Assembly (NCBI GenBank): GCA_963855995.1 | Contig: OY979717.1 | Coordinates: 22,295,906 to 22,359,905 of the forward strand | Reading direction: 5' to 3' | DNA length: 64,000 nt | Source of the DNA: Muricea muricata | Lineage: Eukaryota > Cnidaria > Anthozoa > Malacalcyonacea > Plexauridae | Shown here: piece after piece, positions 49,591-61,970 of the stretch | Numbering within the stretch: position 1 is the stretch's first letter | How the letters are laid out: the number at the start of each line of letters is the position of its first letter | Notes under the pieces: generated by a model | Databases searched by the model: none | Told to the model about the DNA's origin: nothing | The model's input: the letters and a program-made list of their open reading frames with translations, nothing else | Translations under genes and position numbers: made by a program

Positions 49591-50321
49591 CAACGCCCAA
49601 ATTTAACCCACTGTCAAACAGCAGAAGTCCTCCAAGGGAAGCGCAAGAGCAGACTAGTTTTATATCCCGCAGCTGGTGAGTTGGTCAATCCCTTTCGAAG
49701 TTAGTATTTAGTTTGTATTTGATGGTTATATATATATATATAGCTGTTCGGCCGCATTCTGCGTTCATGGTAGATGTAGATGGTACACACTTGGATGACT
49801 TTGTAATTCCTGGCGTTTACTTGAAGTCATTCAATTTTAGGCTTGTATCGTAATATCTCACACAGTCGAAACGGTCCATAAAAGGTGCAAATAAAAGAAA
49901 GTTTAGTGCATGCATGGGTGTTCCTGTTCATAAGTTGTAAATATTAGTGACAATATATATGTACGTCAAGTTCAGAAGAATTTCAGATTGGAGACAACGG
50001 CCATTCAAAATCAGAATCATATATTAATGTCTTTTTAAAGTTCTATAGTATGTGTTCTGACAGCAAAACCTTTTCCTAAATCTATTGCTTCACAAGCAAC
50101 CTGGTTTTTACTAGTAAAATAAACATCGCATACGAAAAGACAAAAGATTAGACAGAAGAAATCAAGTTCGAGTATTAACACGAGTATATGTATGCGCGTG
50201 CATATCATGAAATCATCTTAATAAAAATTTAAGCAAATTCACAGTTACGCAGTTTTTTGTCAAGCTCAACATACTTTATTTTTGTAGCTTCATGCCCATA
50301 TTTTGAGATCGATCAAGGAAG

Positions 50322-53300
50322 ATGTTTCGATTGTCAGCAAGTTTTGCTGTGCTTTTGGTCGCAATCGGTATGAATCGTTGTTCTATATTTGTATATTACA
50401 CTATCTGGGCTTTGTTCAATGCATGCAGAATATATGTATTATTAAACAGTTCGATTCCTTCTAAGCATTTTTCTTTCACCAGCGGAGCTGGAAAAGTTTG
50501 TTTTACTATATAGATAAATAATATATTTGAAGCAACGAGCAGGCGGTTGTACTCAATGATTGCTGCATTATAATTATATAAAAGAATCATATGCTTTGCC
50601 TCAGGTCTTGCCAAAAGTAAATGGTCAATTTACCTAAAGTTTATGTTTTAACTATATGCATGGTTTTTGTATAGGTAATAGTATAATTTCGAGTGCAATT
50701 ACGGATAAACAAGCACGAGTGAGTTTTTAAAAACTGCAAAATAGCACGAGTCCGAAGGACGAGTGCTATTTGCGGTTTTTAAAAACTCACGAGTGCTTGT
50801 TTTCCGTAATTGCACGAGAAATTATACTATTACTTATTAATAATATAAAAAGGAAATGTCCAAACAAACATTTTGTACCTACAACTTCGCATTATGCAAG
50901 TGCACTCATTCTCGAATTTCTTCGCTTAAAAAATTCATGTTTACAAAAGCCATGGCTAAAAGTTTTATGTACAAAGTTCCAGCATACTTTAGAGTTTGTT
51001 TTGTGATCATAATTGTCAGAGAAGAATCCCAAGTTGTGTTGAAATTTCGACGAAATCTTTAAGCAAACGTGAAAATTCGGCCGCCATATTTTTGGTTTTT
51101 CAGCGAGTAAATCCCATCGCTCAAAGAGCTTATTACAGATTTTTGCACTGTTGTTACAGATTTTTGCACTGTTGTTACAGATTTTTGCACTGTTGTTACA
51201 GATTTTTGCACTGTGTTACAGATTTTTGCACTGTTCTGGGTGATGTTTGGGATTAACTGCACTCGAATCAACCAATCACAGCCCAGAAACATTTCCTTGT
51301 ATATTATTAGTCAAGTTATATATTGTTCATGAATGTATAAATATATGCACGGAACTTTGGTCATGTGTTAATTCTTAAAACAAGAGTATAATATTGAATT
51401 GTTGGCATGTCACACGTGTATACCCTAAAATGAGGTAAGGAGTTAAATGTGAAAAATTGTGATAATTGTAACGCATGATTTTACAGCTGGAATTCTAGCG
51501 AAGGATACCTGTGAAAACAACGGCAGTCCATTAGAAGGAACGTACCAGAAATGCAAGTGCCCAAGTGGATTTAAAGGATATGACTGCAGTGAGAAAGGTA
51601 TATGTAATCGTGCATCGAAGCATTGTTCGTATACTCGTACATGCATGTAAATAAATCCTACATAAAGTCAACATAACACCAATACATATTCTTCTTGCGC
51701 ATGGAACGATTTTCGAGCTAACTCCGCTTTTCACTCATTTCCTTTCTTTCAAAACAGTTGGTGTGTGTGAAGGAAATCCTTGTAGAAACTTTGCAAAGTG
51801 TGTTGATAATGGTGGTGGAACCTTCGCATGCAAATGTCAAAAGAACTACGAAGGAATGCTGTGTGAGAAAAAAGGTAACAAAGCGATTGAAAAGATCTAA
51901 AAAGATCAAGATAGTTGATACATTCGCTTGATAAGAGAAAAATCCGTCATTCACTGCAGCATGAGTATATAAAAGCTTGTACGAGTATGGTAGTTATTAG
52001 TCTCTCGAGTTAGCGTGACGGCGTGCACGTATACATAAACAGTCTTTGTTAAACACTTCATTACAGGCAAAGCGATATTTAGCGGAACTGCATTAGTTGA
52101 TTCGACTTGCTCGTACAGTAAGCTATATATATATATATATATATATACTGAAAAATAAAAATGTTCGTTGATTAATGGTTGAAATTCTTTAACAGTTCGT
52201 CCCTGTGACAAGCAGCCATGTAAAAACAATGGTAATTGTTCAGATGATGGTGTAAAATGTTTTAAATGTGATTGCCCAGATGGATTCAAAGGATTTGATT
52301 GTTCTCAGAAAGGTAAAGAACCACGTGCATCCTTATTTATTTTGTGGCTGGCCTTTTCCCTCAGAGGCGAAATAAACGTCAAATTTTTAGTTTTCACTTA
52401 ATTCATTTTCAATTTCATTGCCATTTAGTTCTGCCATGTGAGGTATCTCCTTGCCAAAATGGAGGGATTTGTTCCAATGAGGAAGACGGATCATTCAAAT
52501 GTATTTGTAACTCTGGCTATACGGGTTTAGTTTGTACCAGGAAAGGTATGATTCCATAATTAGATTATGGAATTCGTAGAATTAACCTGATCAATGCATG
52601 CGTTTCCATTTACTTGACTGAATAACTGAACACTTTTACCTTAAACGTAGCTAATGTACTGGCGCGGAAAAAGTTCCAATTTATCAATTGTGCCAATGTA
52701 TTGCTCTGATCAAGAGTGTTGGGACTGAGTTACTTCACAATCTGTTTTCGAACTGGAAGCAGATCACTTACTGAAAACCGCCGTTGCAAAACGCAATCAA
52801 CTTTTCTATATAGATATGTATTTCTCTGAGCCTGACTGTATCTTTAAAGACTTTATTCTTCGTATAGAGCCGCTCTTCGAGTCCACTATACTGCGAGATA
52901 ACAGAGAGTGGATTGAACAACTGCACGACTGGCTGCCTTCTACACTACAGAACAAGGACATGAAACTTTGTTACAGAGCTTCTGTTAATGGATGGGCAAG
53001 CAGCGCGTTTCACAACCTCTGTGATGACAAAGGACCAACTGTTGTTCTAATAGAGTCTGGACTGTACGTTTTTGGAGGATTTGCCGCGGCATCATGGGGA
53101 GGTAACCATTGCTTGTTCGTTAATATTTCACTTGTTTAATTTTAATCTTAATTTTAATTTACACTTTTGCCTTAAATTGGCGATTGGAAACCGCAACAGC
53201 TTAAGCCAATTACTGCGGCACCATTACAATAATAATTAACACGTACAACAAATAATAGACATAGACATACATTCAACAAACAAAAGACATAGACATACTA

Positions 53301-53996
53301 CGAACATTAATGATAAACATATTTAGCAAAAACATCAAAAACATTGATTGGGCACTGTGTTAGAAGAGTTCAACGTTGTGTAATGTATATGTATATTTTC
53401 GGAAGGACTTGATTTTGGACTAAATTATGTCGCGTTGTTCTTTTCCGTAACTAAGTTTAATGAAAGTCCTGATATATGCATGTCGTGCGTGCTTGAGCGA
53501 TCAAGGACGACCGCAAAAACAACCAATGATTAATAATTAATAATTAAAGGTTAAAATTTTCATGGAATAACCAAGTTGCCAGCAATGTAACCCATCTCTT
53601 ATCTCGGCAGAAAAAGTCCTGCATACCGCAATGTCTCATTCGTTTTCATTTTCTATTTTTTCAGGTAGCAGCCGTTACATAGCGGCCGATGGATCTTTTG
53701 TATTCTCCTTCGCCAACCGAGATCATCTGGCTCCTTTTAAATCCACAATCTATCAAAAAGCCGCTAACGCAATTTACACCAATAATGGCTATGGACCAAC
53801 ATTTGGAGCTGGCCATGATATTTACGTTGCCAACAACGCAAATTCTGGAACGGCTTCCTACACGAACTTTGGTAAAACCTACAAACCACCCACCGGTTAC
53901 TCTTATAACACGCCTAAAACAAAAGCGTTGTTGGCAGGCGTTTATAACTATACTCCAAACGATATGGAAGTTTATGTTTTTGTCAATAGTGAGTAG
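50322..53996 (+). CDS. Predicted secreted EGF-like / TLDc domain protein
   Basis: Seven coding exons: 50322-50367, 51487-51597, 51758-51874, 52196-52312, 52429-52545, 52850-53101 and 53665-53996. They sum to 1092 nt (363 residues); every intron is GT-AG and phase 1. Residues 1-16 (MFRLSASFAVLLVAIG) form a signal peptide core. Four EGF-like modules follow, one per exon: the first has only four Cys, the second and fourth have the usual six, the third has seven. Residues 170-363 are a TLDc domain: LCYRASVNGWASSAFHNLCD, VVLIESGLYVFGGFA and FVFSFANRD are typical. Known TLDc proteins (OXR1, NCOA7, TBC1D24 types) act inside cells, so a signal peptide with EGF modules points to an extracellular role, which is unknown. 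No transmembrane segment or GPI signal is seen after the TLDc domain. The acceptor of exon 6 is the least certain junction. Confidence 0.9.
50675..50833. repeat. Fold-back palindrome in intron of the EGF-TLDc gene
   Basis: GTAATAGTATAATTTC and GAAATTATACTATTAC are exact inverses. The arms continue for about 70 bp (AGTGCAATTACGGA; AGCACGAGT) to a tip GCACGAGTCCGAAGGACG. Same style as 2617-2770 and 4041-4197. Confidence 0.8.
51133..51235 (+). repeat. 21-bp tandem repeat, five copies
   Basis: The unit TTACAGATTTTTGCACTGTT plus one base is repeated five times with one deletion in the fourth copy, within an intron of the EGF-TLDc gene. The seven-residue periodic frame on the minus strand is a by-product of the repeat length. 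Confidence 0.9.
52124..52147. repeat. (TA)n microsatellite
   Basis: Short TA repeat in the intron between the second and third EGF exons. Confidence 0.85.
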
Positions 53997-54109
53997 TTCT
54001 GTAGATCGTAGCATCTACTAAAACATGCATAGCGTTGAGTGTGAAAAAAATTATGATTGTAAAGATTAATCCAATCTGTGTCCTTTATAACTTGTCAAAT
54101 GGTTGTTGA

Positions 54110-54115
54110 AATAAA
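54110..54115 (+). terminator. Polyadenylation signal of the EGF-TLDc gene
   Basis: AATAAA 114 nt after the stop codon at 53996. Confidence 0.65.
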
Positions 54116-54769
54116 CTAATGTCTCTTGTACATGCTCTGTTTGTCTATCTAGCAGTTCAATTTGAACGCTAGGACTGCGTACCAAACGGTGTGCACGAGA
54201 AAAATAGAATTAGGTGAATTTGAAGAATAATGGCAACAAAAAAGTTTTAGCTCCACTGTAGCGACATTTTAAAATTTGTGAGGTCGCGATTAGAAAGAGT
54301 CGATTCTACGCAACTTTAAACATCATGGGGCTAAAAAGTCTGCTTTTATTAAACAGCTAAAGTGTCGAACGTTAGGCGGTATGAATCGCAAACTAAATGT
54401 TGAAATTGCAATATGCTAGTGCTGTTTCTGCAATATAAGTGTAATATAATAGAATCTAGACCATTTAAGAAGGATCAGACGAACACAGTAAAAATATTTT
54501 TTTAAGACATATATTAAAAGCAGACAAAATGTCAATTGCAAAATGTTCTTATTGAGTTATACTGTATTATGCATGCATAATAAAGTACAAAGCATGGTTA
54601 AGTTGCTAATAACTTGCCTCTAAATTTACATTGAGATCAACAATATTAAGGTTTTTTCGTGGATGCAACAACAAAACGTTGGACAACATTTCGTTGCACA
54701 CAGTACAGACAACTGAATTTAAGGAAAAAAGTACATATAGAATCATGTACCAATCATACTGTTTCTGTG

Positions 54770-54914
54770 CAGGGTTGCCAGATCACTGCATTTTTGAGGC
54801 CAAATCGTCATTAGTGTAGTCAAGTAAACAAAGAAAACAAAAGGCAAGTACAAAGAAAAACAAAGAGCATTGTTGAAGATTTGGCCTCAAAAATGCAGTG
54901 ATCTGGCAACCCTG
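54770..54914. mobile_element. 145-bp hAT-type MITE
   Basis: Perfect 37-bp inverted ends, starting CAGGGTTGCCAGATCACTGC. An exact 8-bp duplication TTTCTGTG flanks it (54762-54769 and 54915-54922). The perfect ends suggest a recent insertion. Confidence 0.93.
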
Positions 54915-54922
54915 TTTCTGTG

Positions 54923-56744
54923 ATGTGATACTGTACAACATACAGGTACTCAAACTTGCCAGCAAGACAATGGGGGCATCAACACGCATTACTGGTGATG
55001 GTACGATATGGTTGTCCTCCAATACATGGCAGTGAATATTTCAATATGCCAATATACTACCGCCATAAATAATTATACAGGATGAGGCTGTGCCAGAAAC
55101 TCGTCAAGATTTTCAGATTCCTAAAGATGTTAACATTAAATGTTGTTAACATACAGTATTAACACAGTGGATGACATAGCCATAGGGATTACCTGTATTA
55201 CGGGAGGTATCATATCATGCAATAAGAAAAAAATATGATAGGTATAGGGGTTTGTGATTATTACCTACACTGGAATTGCATCACATTGATGCTCAACTGC
55301 CCAACAAAGAAAATAGAACTTGAGCCCAATACCCTGACAGAACACGGCAAACTTTCCTACATGTGAAAGGGTGCGTTTTACCTTGAATGATTCAATATAT
55401 GCTTGTTTTATGTGATGAACTGTGCTTCGCAAAAGTTAAATTTGTTTAGACGTAAAAGTTTAGATCAGATATAATTGTACATACCATCTGTTAAACTGTA
55501 TACCACCATATATAGGGCAGTTTAATATGTTTTGTCCAGGTTGCGATTTGAGCTAAAATTTTGCAAAGGAAAAGAACAACTAAAATACCCACAAATACAA
55601 GCTAGATGACTCCATTGTTTACACTCTTCAACTTCCATGACGACTTCCAGGTGTCCATGCTACATTCCTTTTTAGGATGTCCAGTTTATTCGTGCAATCA
55701 GTTAAGTATTGGTATCATACAAGCTGAAAATATAGAAATAGACAATTCTGTATGCATATGCACTTTCTATGTTTTTGTGAAAACCTATAGTAATTACTAT
55801 TAAGTTTCTCCATGAGGCTTTCCTGCATGTGGTGGGCTTTAGGGACAAAATTATCTTACCATAAAGACCTTCAAACAGCTTATTTCCTACGTATTTTACA
55901 ATACTGTACTTATATACAATGTATGGAGAACCCATTAAGGGCCACAGGTTTGTCAGTGTTATGCTGTTGAGTGTTACCATTATTAAGGCTCATTCGAAGT
56001 TTATTCATACAGTATACTGTATCCTATATTATTTGTATATTTGACTGTATGGTCAGGATAAATCAAGTCATATGTAAAACAGAAATTTCTTAATGATCCC
56101 AGCTCTAGCTGCTAATTTGGAAATCTGGTAAAGAAATATGTAAAGCTATACATATCTGTAGCAGAAGGTGGAGGACAGGGTGGTCGTTCACGAATTTCTC
56201 TCATCATATTTAAGTTGGTACTTTTTTTCAATCATGCATGTCGTGTGGTCCATGTATGGAAGAATATCAAGCATCAGATTTTTAATCTGTACAGTTCTGT
56301 TCCTTCACAAAATCTTCGCACCTGCACATCGTGTTTAGGACTGTGTTCCAAAACATGAAACTGTTCTGCCCAACAGCCCTGCAAGTTTCCAAAGGCTTGT
56401 GTAGCCCATGTATATCATAGTACAGACCATAGAAAAACAAATTCAAAATATATTTCCATAACAAATATACACGTTCAAGCAATTGTAATATTTTAAGATT
56501 ATAATACATGTGCTGTACGTAGCTTTATAATACAAAATATTATGTGATTTTACTGATTTACATGTCTTAAAAATACAGTATAAATACAGCATTCTGAAAT
56601 GTTGAACACTGCCACACCAATGTATGAAAATTTAAAAAAATGAGCAAACTAAATGAAGATCATTAAAGCAAGCGATTTGAAGCTATGCCACAGAGCGGCT
56701 TTGACTTTGTATTATTAATATATGTAAAATAACCATCTGGGAAT
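54923..56744. other. No gene seen
   Basis: No gene, RNA or clear repeat pair. Frames of up to 92 codons lack any recognisable protein signature. Confidence 0.4.
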
Positions 56745-57855
56745 CTAATGCAGTTGGCTTGTCGCGCCAAATGCAACTTTTACACCGGCGCACTGTTGGC
56801 TTAATCTCAATATCAAAATCTAATTTCAAGTCCGCGTCATTATGTAAGACCTTGTATAAAAATAATGTAAGCAGCTGGGAAATTTGCCACCGCTGTGCAA
56901 AAATATTGTTGGCGGCTGAACACAAAATGTAATTAGCATATTATTTGCGAAATACAGATTGGTTTCAGAGGTGCTCGGAATTTAGTTTCTTTGACGAGCC
57001 AGTTATAAGTTTGTTCACAATTTTTCACTGATTTCAATAAAGGACTGATATAGCTGTCAGTTAATTATATTTTGAAGTGATGACATCGTCTGTTGAAGCA
57101 ATTTTCCAAACTTTGACATGTGAGTGGGTTGCCAAGAATTAAGCGCGATGTTGAATTTACGTTTGACTTAATACTGAAAAATTTAGCTTTTGCTCCAAAA
57201 AGATATTTGTTTCCTGTTACTTCCAATATGTTTATGTTTCTTTCGAAACCAATTTTTTTGTTTGATAAATTCCGCTCGTGGCCAATAGTTTGTTGTGAAA
57301 CTCGCTACCGGAAAAGTACTTTAAATTACGGTTGCTGTTGAAATGGTCGTGAAAGTGATAAAACATCCACAATCACGTGGGCCGTCAGTGCAATGATGTC
57401 TTTAATACTGTATAAATGTTTTCGTACAAATGGTAAAAATATTTTTCAATTGACTAATGCGTTTGGTCGATCGATTTCAGTGACATATTTGTATTGTTGT
57501 TCGAGTACGAGCGTTGACTAGTTTGAGTCGAATTTTAAAAAATCAGCCTTTTGCTCCAACATGATTTTAGCTGGAACTTGGCCTTCATGTTTATATCTAC
57601 TCACCTGATTTGTTAGCGTGCTCTTAAAAATTACGCTAATAGGTTGTTTAGTCCACTGAAAATGCTTGTGATCCATGTTTGTTATATGATTTTTAAATAT
57701 CACGCGTAAATCACGCAATTTCCACGCGTTCACGCAGGCTTATCTGGCGCATGCTCAGACAAATTTCCCAGCTGCTAATAATGTAATAACATCATCGTTT
57801 ACTTCAAATATTGTCGCGCCAAATTCAAATTTTATTTTGGCGCACATGCCTAAAA
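56745..57855. mobile_element. Possible 1.1-kb inverted-repeat element
   Basis: GCAGCTGGGAAATTTG at about 56870 faces CAAATTTCCCAGCTGC at about 57760. Near both ends lies a GTCGCGCCAAAT sequence followed by CGGCGCAC or TGGCGCAC. The interior shows no coding region. The boundaries are guesses. Confidence 0.35.
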
Positions 57856-58459
57856 TATTCATGAACGTAGGATGAGAAATATTTCATTTTAAATTGGGCT
57901 TATCTATACATAAAACATAGCTATATTCTCACCTTAGTGTTACGCATTCATCTACGATGTGTTCCTTTTGAAAATTATTCTTTAGCTTGGTTAAAAAGCA
58001 TTTGACGTAAACGATTCAAAATATGAATTTGAAAAATATGGCCGTGAGGACATTTTCTTCAAGGTTAAACAAAAAATAAAAAAGCCAAAATCGAGTTATT
58101 TGGCCTTAAAAAAGCCAAGTTACCAAACCTGTAGACGTGGATCAAGTCCGTCTCTCTAAAGTGCGACCGAGGGAATTGAAAGACGGACTTGGTCCAAGTC
58201 TACCAAACCTGATGCCGAGGTGTGGTGACACTATCCCGAGAATCTTTGCGCGTTGCAACACAGTAATTGGACACCGGCCAGTCGATCAGCACGCGCGTCT
58301 CGCCAATCTATTAACTGTGGTCTTACAATGTGAAAATCTAATTTATTACAAATTTCAGCCTATATTTTGGGTGTTGTGTGTGTTTAAATCCCCTAGAACG
58401 TATCGGACTTTTTATAAATGCGCATTACATGTCAATGCTATATCACGCGATGTCAGTAC

Positions 58460-58927
58460 AGGGACCGCGGAGCAATTTTTGGATTGAGGGGGCCGAGTGG
58501 TTAGCTTTCCAGGGGCGGCGAGGGGGGTTGGGGCAACAATCGAGTCTCCATTCTTGCTTCGTTCTTTTTCAACTTTTTTCCGTTTCTTTTTAAATTTTTT
58601 TTACTTTTTTTCTTAAACTGTCTTGTGGTTGCGACGTGTTCATGTTTATTGTTGAGATCTTTTTCGTTCTTTATTAGTAAATATTGGAAAAAATATATGT
58701 ATGTTTTTTCGACGCCAATCCTTTTGTCTCTTTTTGCTGGATGTCAGAGTGCGTTTTCCCAAAATCACAGCCAAAATGTTAATGAGGTGCTCTTGACCGG
58801 AGCTGTAACAACGCTACTTATTGGAAAAACGTCAAGTAGCACTGGTTATAATTAACCGCCATTCAATCAATCACAGGAAAATTATTGGGGGGGGGGGAAG
58901 GCCCCCCCCCCTCCTCCGCGGTCCCTG
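58460..58927. mobile_element. 468-bp hAT-like MITE
   Basis: The ends CAGGGACCGCGGAG and CTCCGCGGTCCCTG are inverted, with neighbouring G-rich and C-rich tracts (about 58887-58912). The sequence CAGTA lies directly outside both ends (58455-58459 and 58928-58932), a 5-bp duplication rather than the usual 8 bp of hAT. No transposase. Confidence 0.75.
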
Positions 58928-59084
58928 CAGTATCGCGCTTTGCGTCAAAATGTCTGTAATTTAATGCACGTGTAGTACATGTTTATAAGTCGATTTATTA
59001 TATAAGGTACAAATAAGGTCACTAACTATTCCATACTAAGTTCACGCTCGATTTAACACGGATGTCCAAGTCGATCAATTTGCA

Positions 59085-59430
59085 AACGAATGCTAGAATG
59101 ACAATTTATAGGGCTAATACACTTACGAGATACGCTAACTTATACTCGCTTTAATCTGAGGGCTATTTTGCTCTATAGGGCCGATTTAAAATGCGATGGG
59201 CTATATTAGAAAATGACAGCGTCATTATGGCAAATGGCACGTCGAATCACTCGAATGGCCCAAAATGACAATTATATAGGGCTGATACCTACACCATCAG
59301 GGTCGTTTTAAAGTAGCCGAAATAGGTCTAGGTCTTAGGGCTATTTCGCTCCATGGGGAAGATTTAAAATGCAAGGAAAATGATAGAGTCGTCATGGCAA
59401 GTGGCAGGGCCGAATTGGCTAATATGTAGA
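59085..59430 (+). repeat. Two diverged direct repeats of about 180 bp
   Basis: Blocks recur in order: GAATGACAATTTATAGGGCT / AAATGACAATTATATAGGGC, GGGCTATTT(T/C)GCTC(T/C)AT, GATTTAAAATGC, GAAAATGA and GTCAT(T/G)ATGGCAA. No coding frame. Confidence 0.55.
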
Positions 59431-59509
59431 GCTAAATGGGCTTGTGGATGTCGTTTCAGACTTTGAAAGCCAGACGGCTTTTTTGAAGGGCCAAAACAGC
59501 TTTAGCCCT

Positions 59510-59780
59510 AAGGGGGCCAAACGAAATTGGGGGTCGTTTCAGCCTGGATGCTTGGTATTGGGTGACGATCTACTTGGATTCGTTCGTTCAACTCGACACA
59601 CAGGCGGAGGCTCTGGTCATTTCTTACGCACACCACAGGCAAACTGTACAATGACGTTGATCTGCAGTTGAAATCTTCATTCAACAAGGCTTTAATATCT
59701 GCTTTCCACTCTGCATACAATGGTCGGAGCACAGCAACATACGTAGCTCTTCTGAGCAGGTGTAGGATCTTCATATCCAT
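59510..59780 (-). pseudogene. Ty3-like reverse transcriptase fragment, N-terminal part
   Basis: A minus-strand frame contains SLPVVCVRNDQSLRLCVELN and DRHPIPSIQ, the start of a Ty3-type reverse transcriptase, preceded by a decayed linker (ADIKALLNED). About three residues are missing at the conserved DYRELN position. It could derive from the same family as 46815-47260, which covers the later RT motifs, but the two are 12 kb apart. Confidence 0.65.
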
Positions 59781-60050
59781 TTGAAGCTCTATAAAGCACC
59801 TACAGCCAATGTATCAGCCACTTCGATCAGTAACTGCATGGCATTTTGCCCGCTGTTTAATCCTAAATCCACATTGTCTACTTTTTTGTTTACAAATGTT
59901 GTACTTCATTTAATTTTGTTTCTTCATTTAATTTGGGAATAATTTTTCATATTTATCTGTTTTACAATTTACTTTCATTAGGGTAACTGGCTGGATGAAT
60001 TTAAAGCACCCTAGCACTATTCATTTCGGTACTATGTCATGTTTGACCAA

Positions 60051-60294
60051 TGAACTCAATATAACTGGAAGGCTACCTGAGGCGGGAAATTTGAAGCCAA
60101 CTTGTTAAAGTCCTTCCCAGTCTTTCCACGTAATTAAAAACTCGGCCAAAAACAACATGCTGCAATCATTGCGGAGTTCTCACGCGATAAACACGCGTTT
60201 CTGGAAGCCAAACACGCGTGCCTGGAAGTCAAGTTTGGCTTCAAATTTTGCGTACGGATTTATACGAAGGTAGCCTTCCAGTTATAGTGAGTTC
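60051..60294. mobile_element. 244-bp MITE
   Basis: TGAACTCAATATAACTGGAA and AGGCTACCT at the left face AGGTAGCCTTCCAG and TTATAGTGAGTTCA at the right. TTGAAGCCAA and TTGGCTTCAA pair further in. No open frame. Confidence 0.75.
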
Positions 60295-60297
60295 ACT

Positions 60298-60925
60298 GTG
60301 TTTGACACTTTTTCAGACATTCAGACCTTTACATTATCTTGTTTCTCAACGTTATTAAGGTCTCTTTCTAACTCTCTTAAACTCTCAGCATTTTCATTAT
60401 GCAAGACGCAGACGCTCTTTCTCCAAATTTCATTTCATAGGTCCCTGCTCTCTTCTGCATCAGGTATGAGATTATTGTTCCTTCCGATGTCTTCTGTTTC
60501 GTCAGAAAATTCCTTCTGGTCTATCTTAAACATCCAGTTGTGGCAGTACTGGTTTTGTCTGTCCTTCCAGCGTTTCAGTTTTCCTGGTGTTTGTTAGAGT
60601 TAAATACCGAGAAGGAGGGATGTATGTCATATAAAGGAGGTTTTCTAACAGAGTCTTTTGACTTTAAACAACTTGAGTAGAGATTCGTCGAGATTTTTCC
60701 ACAAATTTGATCTGATTATTTATTCAAGGTAAATGTATACAATCTGCGGTACATCAAAGAAAACCGACTCAAAAATAAATTAAGTGCAGTTAGTCTTTGC
60801 TTAAGCTCCTCTACTACTCTATTCAAATCTTTCCTAGCTAAGGCTATGTTGTAATTTTTCTTCAGCGATTGAGCAAGCCTCTTTTGTCTAAGGTGCTTAT
60901 TTGAGAAGGGAACTTAATATAGAGA
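60298..60925 (-). pseudogene. LINE (R2-like) ORF remnant
   Basis: Minus-strand coding-like pieces with stops between them: RQKRLAQSLKKNYNIALARK and RVVEELKQRLTALN (about 60900-60780), then KRWKDRQNQYCHNWMFKIDQ, IPDAEESRDL and NEIWRKSVCVLHNENAESL (about 60580-60380). This order matches the region just before the reverse transcriptase in R2-type retrotransposons of invertebrates. It is broken by stop codons and ends at the MITE at 60051-60294. The plus-strand frame at the same place is only its shadow. Confidence 0.65.
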
Positions 60926-61579
60926 TTACCCCGTGCAAAAATTTTTTCCAGTACAAACGTACAACCTGTTCTAACATAAACTTCCTGAAAAGAAATCACG
61001 AGGGTGAAGGGGCCTGTTTCAAATTATTGTAACAAACAATGGCCGTCGACATGGCGGCCGTCGACAACAGCGTGTACTCAATGCACAATGTGAACCTAAA
61101 TGTTTTATCAGACGACGCCTTGACTAGGCTATATTCTAAAGTTATTCTTTAAGGCTAGAAGATATTGCGATCTCGAGTGAAAATGGAAGTTTAAATGGCT
61201 TGACAAGTACAAAAATTTGAGGGAATTTGTCGATGATATTCTCAAAATTCAGGGAAAGTAGTCATCGCCCGGAGGATATTTGAAATTAGTATTTTTACAC
61301 AAGTGAACATTAGAAATCCGACGTTGTGATTGGGCCAATGTGACGTGACATTCAACAATTATTCGTCGAAGGCGAGGTGATTATCGGGGAATATTCACCG
61401 AGACGAAGTGGAGGTGTAAATAGTTATCGGGGAATATTCACGGAGACGAAGTGGAGGTGATTATCGGGGAATAATTGTTTTAGTATTTTTACATAAGTTA
61501 TTTTAATTTTAAGTTTCTTGTACGTTTGCATGGTGAATACAATATGCTTGTTAAGCTTTGTGGAAACACCACGTAAATT

Positions 61580-61636
61580 TATTATTGCAGAGCTTTCGAT
61601 CCGTAAGCTCGGATCTTCATCAGTGCTATAATAATA
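61580..61636 (-). ncRNA. Hammerhead-like motif, minus-strand copy
   Basis: Identical in the core to the plus-strand copy at 61971-62027: CTGATGA, a 6-bp stem GATCCG/CGGATC with loop AGCTTA, then GAAA, enclosed by GCA/TGC and TATTATT/AATAATA. See that entry for the deviations from a classical hammerhead. Confidence 0.4.
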
Positions 61637-61970
61637 TGACTATTTGAATTCACACGCCCCTTTTTTTTATACATAAAGTGTCGTGATTGTATGCTCACGT
61701 GATTTAAAAGTTAATTAAACGGTCAAATCAGCTACGTCATTTCTAACGTAGCGAAATGGTTCTAATTAAACAGCATGCGTACGCAAAGAAGAAAGAGAAA
61801 TTTAATTTTGCACAGTAAAGAGAGCGCGCCACGTACTGTCTAGTGGCTTACTCTCTTGATCTATCGTACTATGTTTTTCAATTTCAATTGACTCTCTCAT
61901 TTTGCGAGAGAACTTATGACTTTCAGTCGCTAAAATGTATAAAAAAGGGGCGTGTGAATTCAAATAGTCA

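Noticed and set aside
60298-60597. 99-codon plus-strand frame
   Set aside because: It is the antisense shadow of the R2-like LINE remnant on the minus strand.
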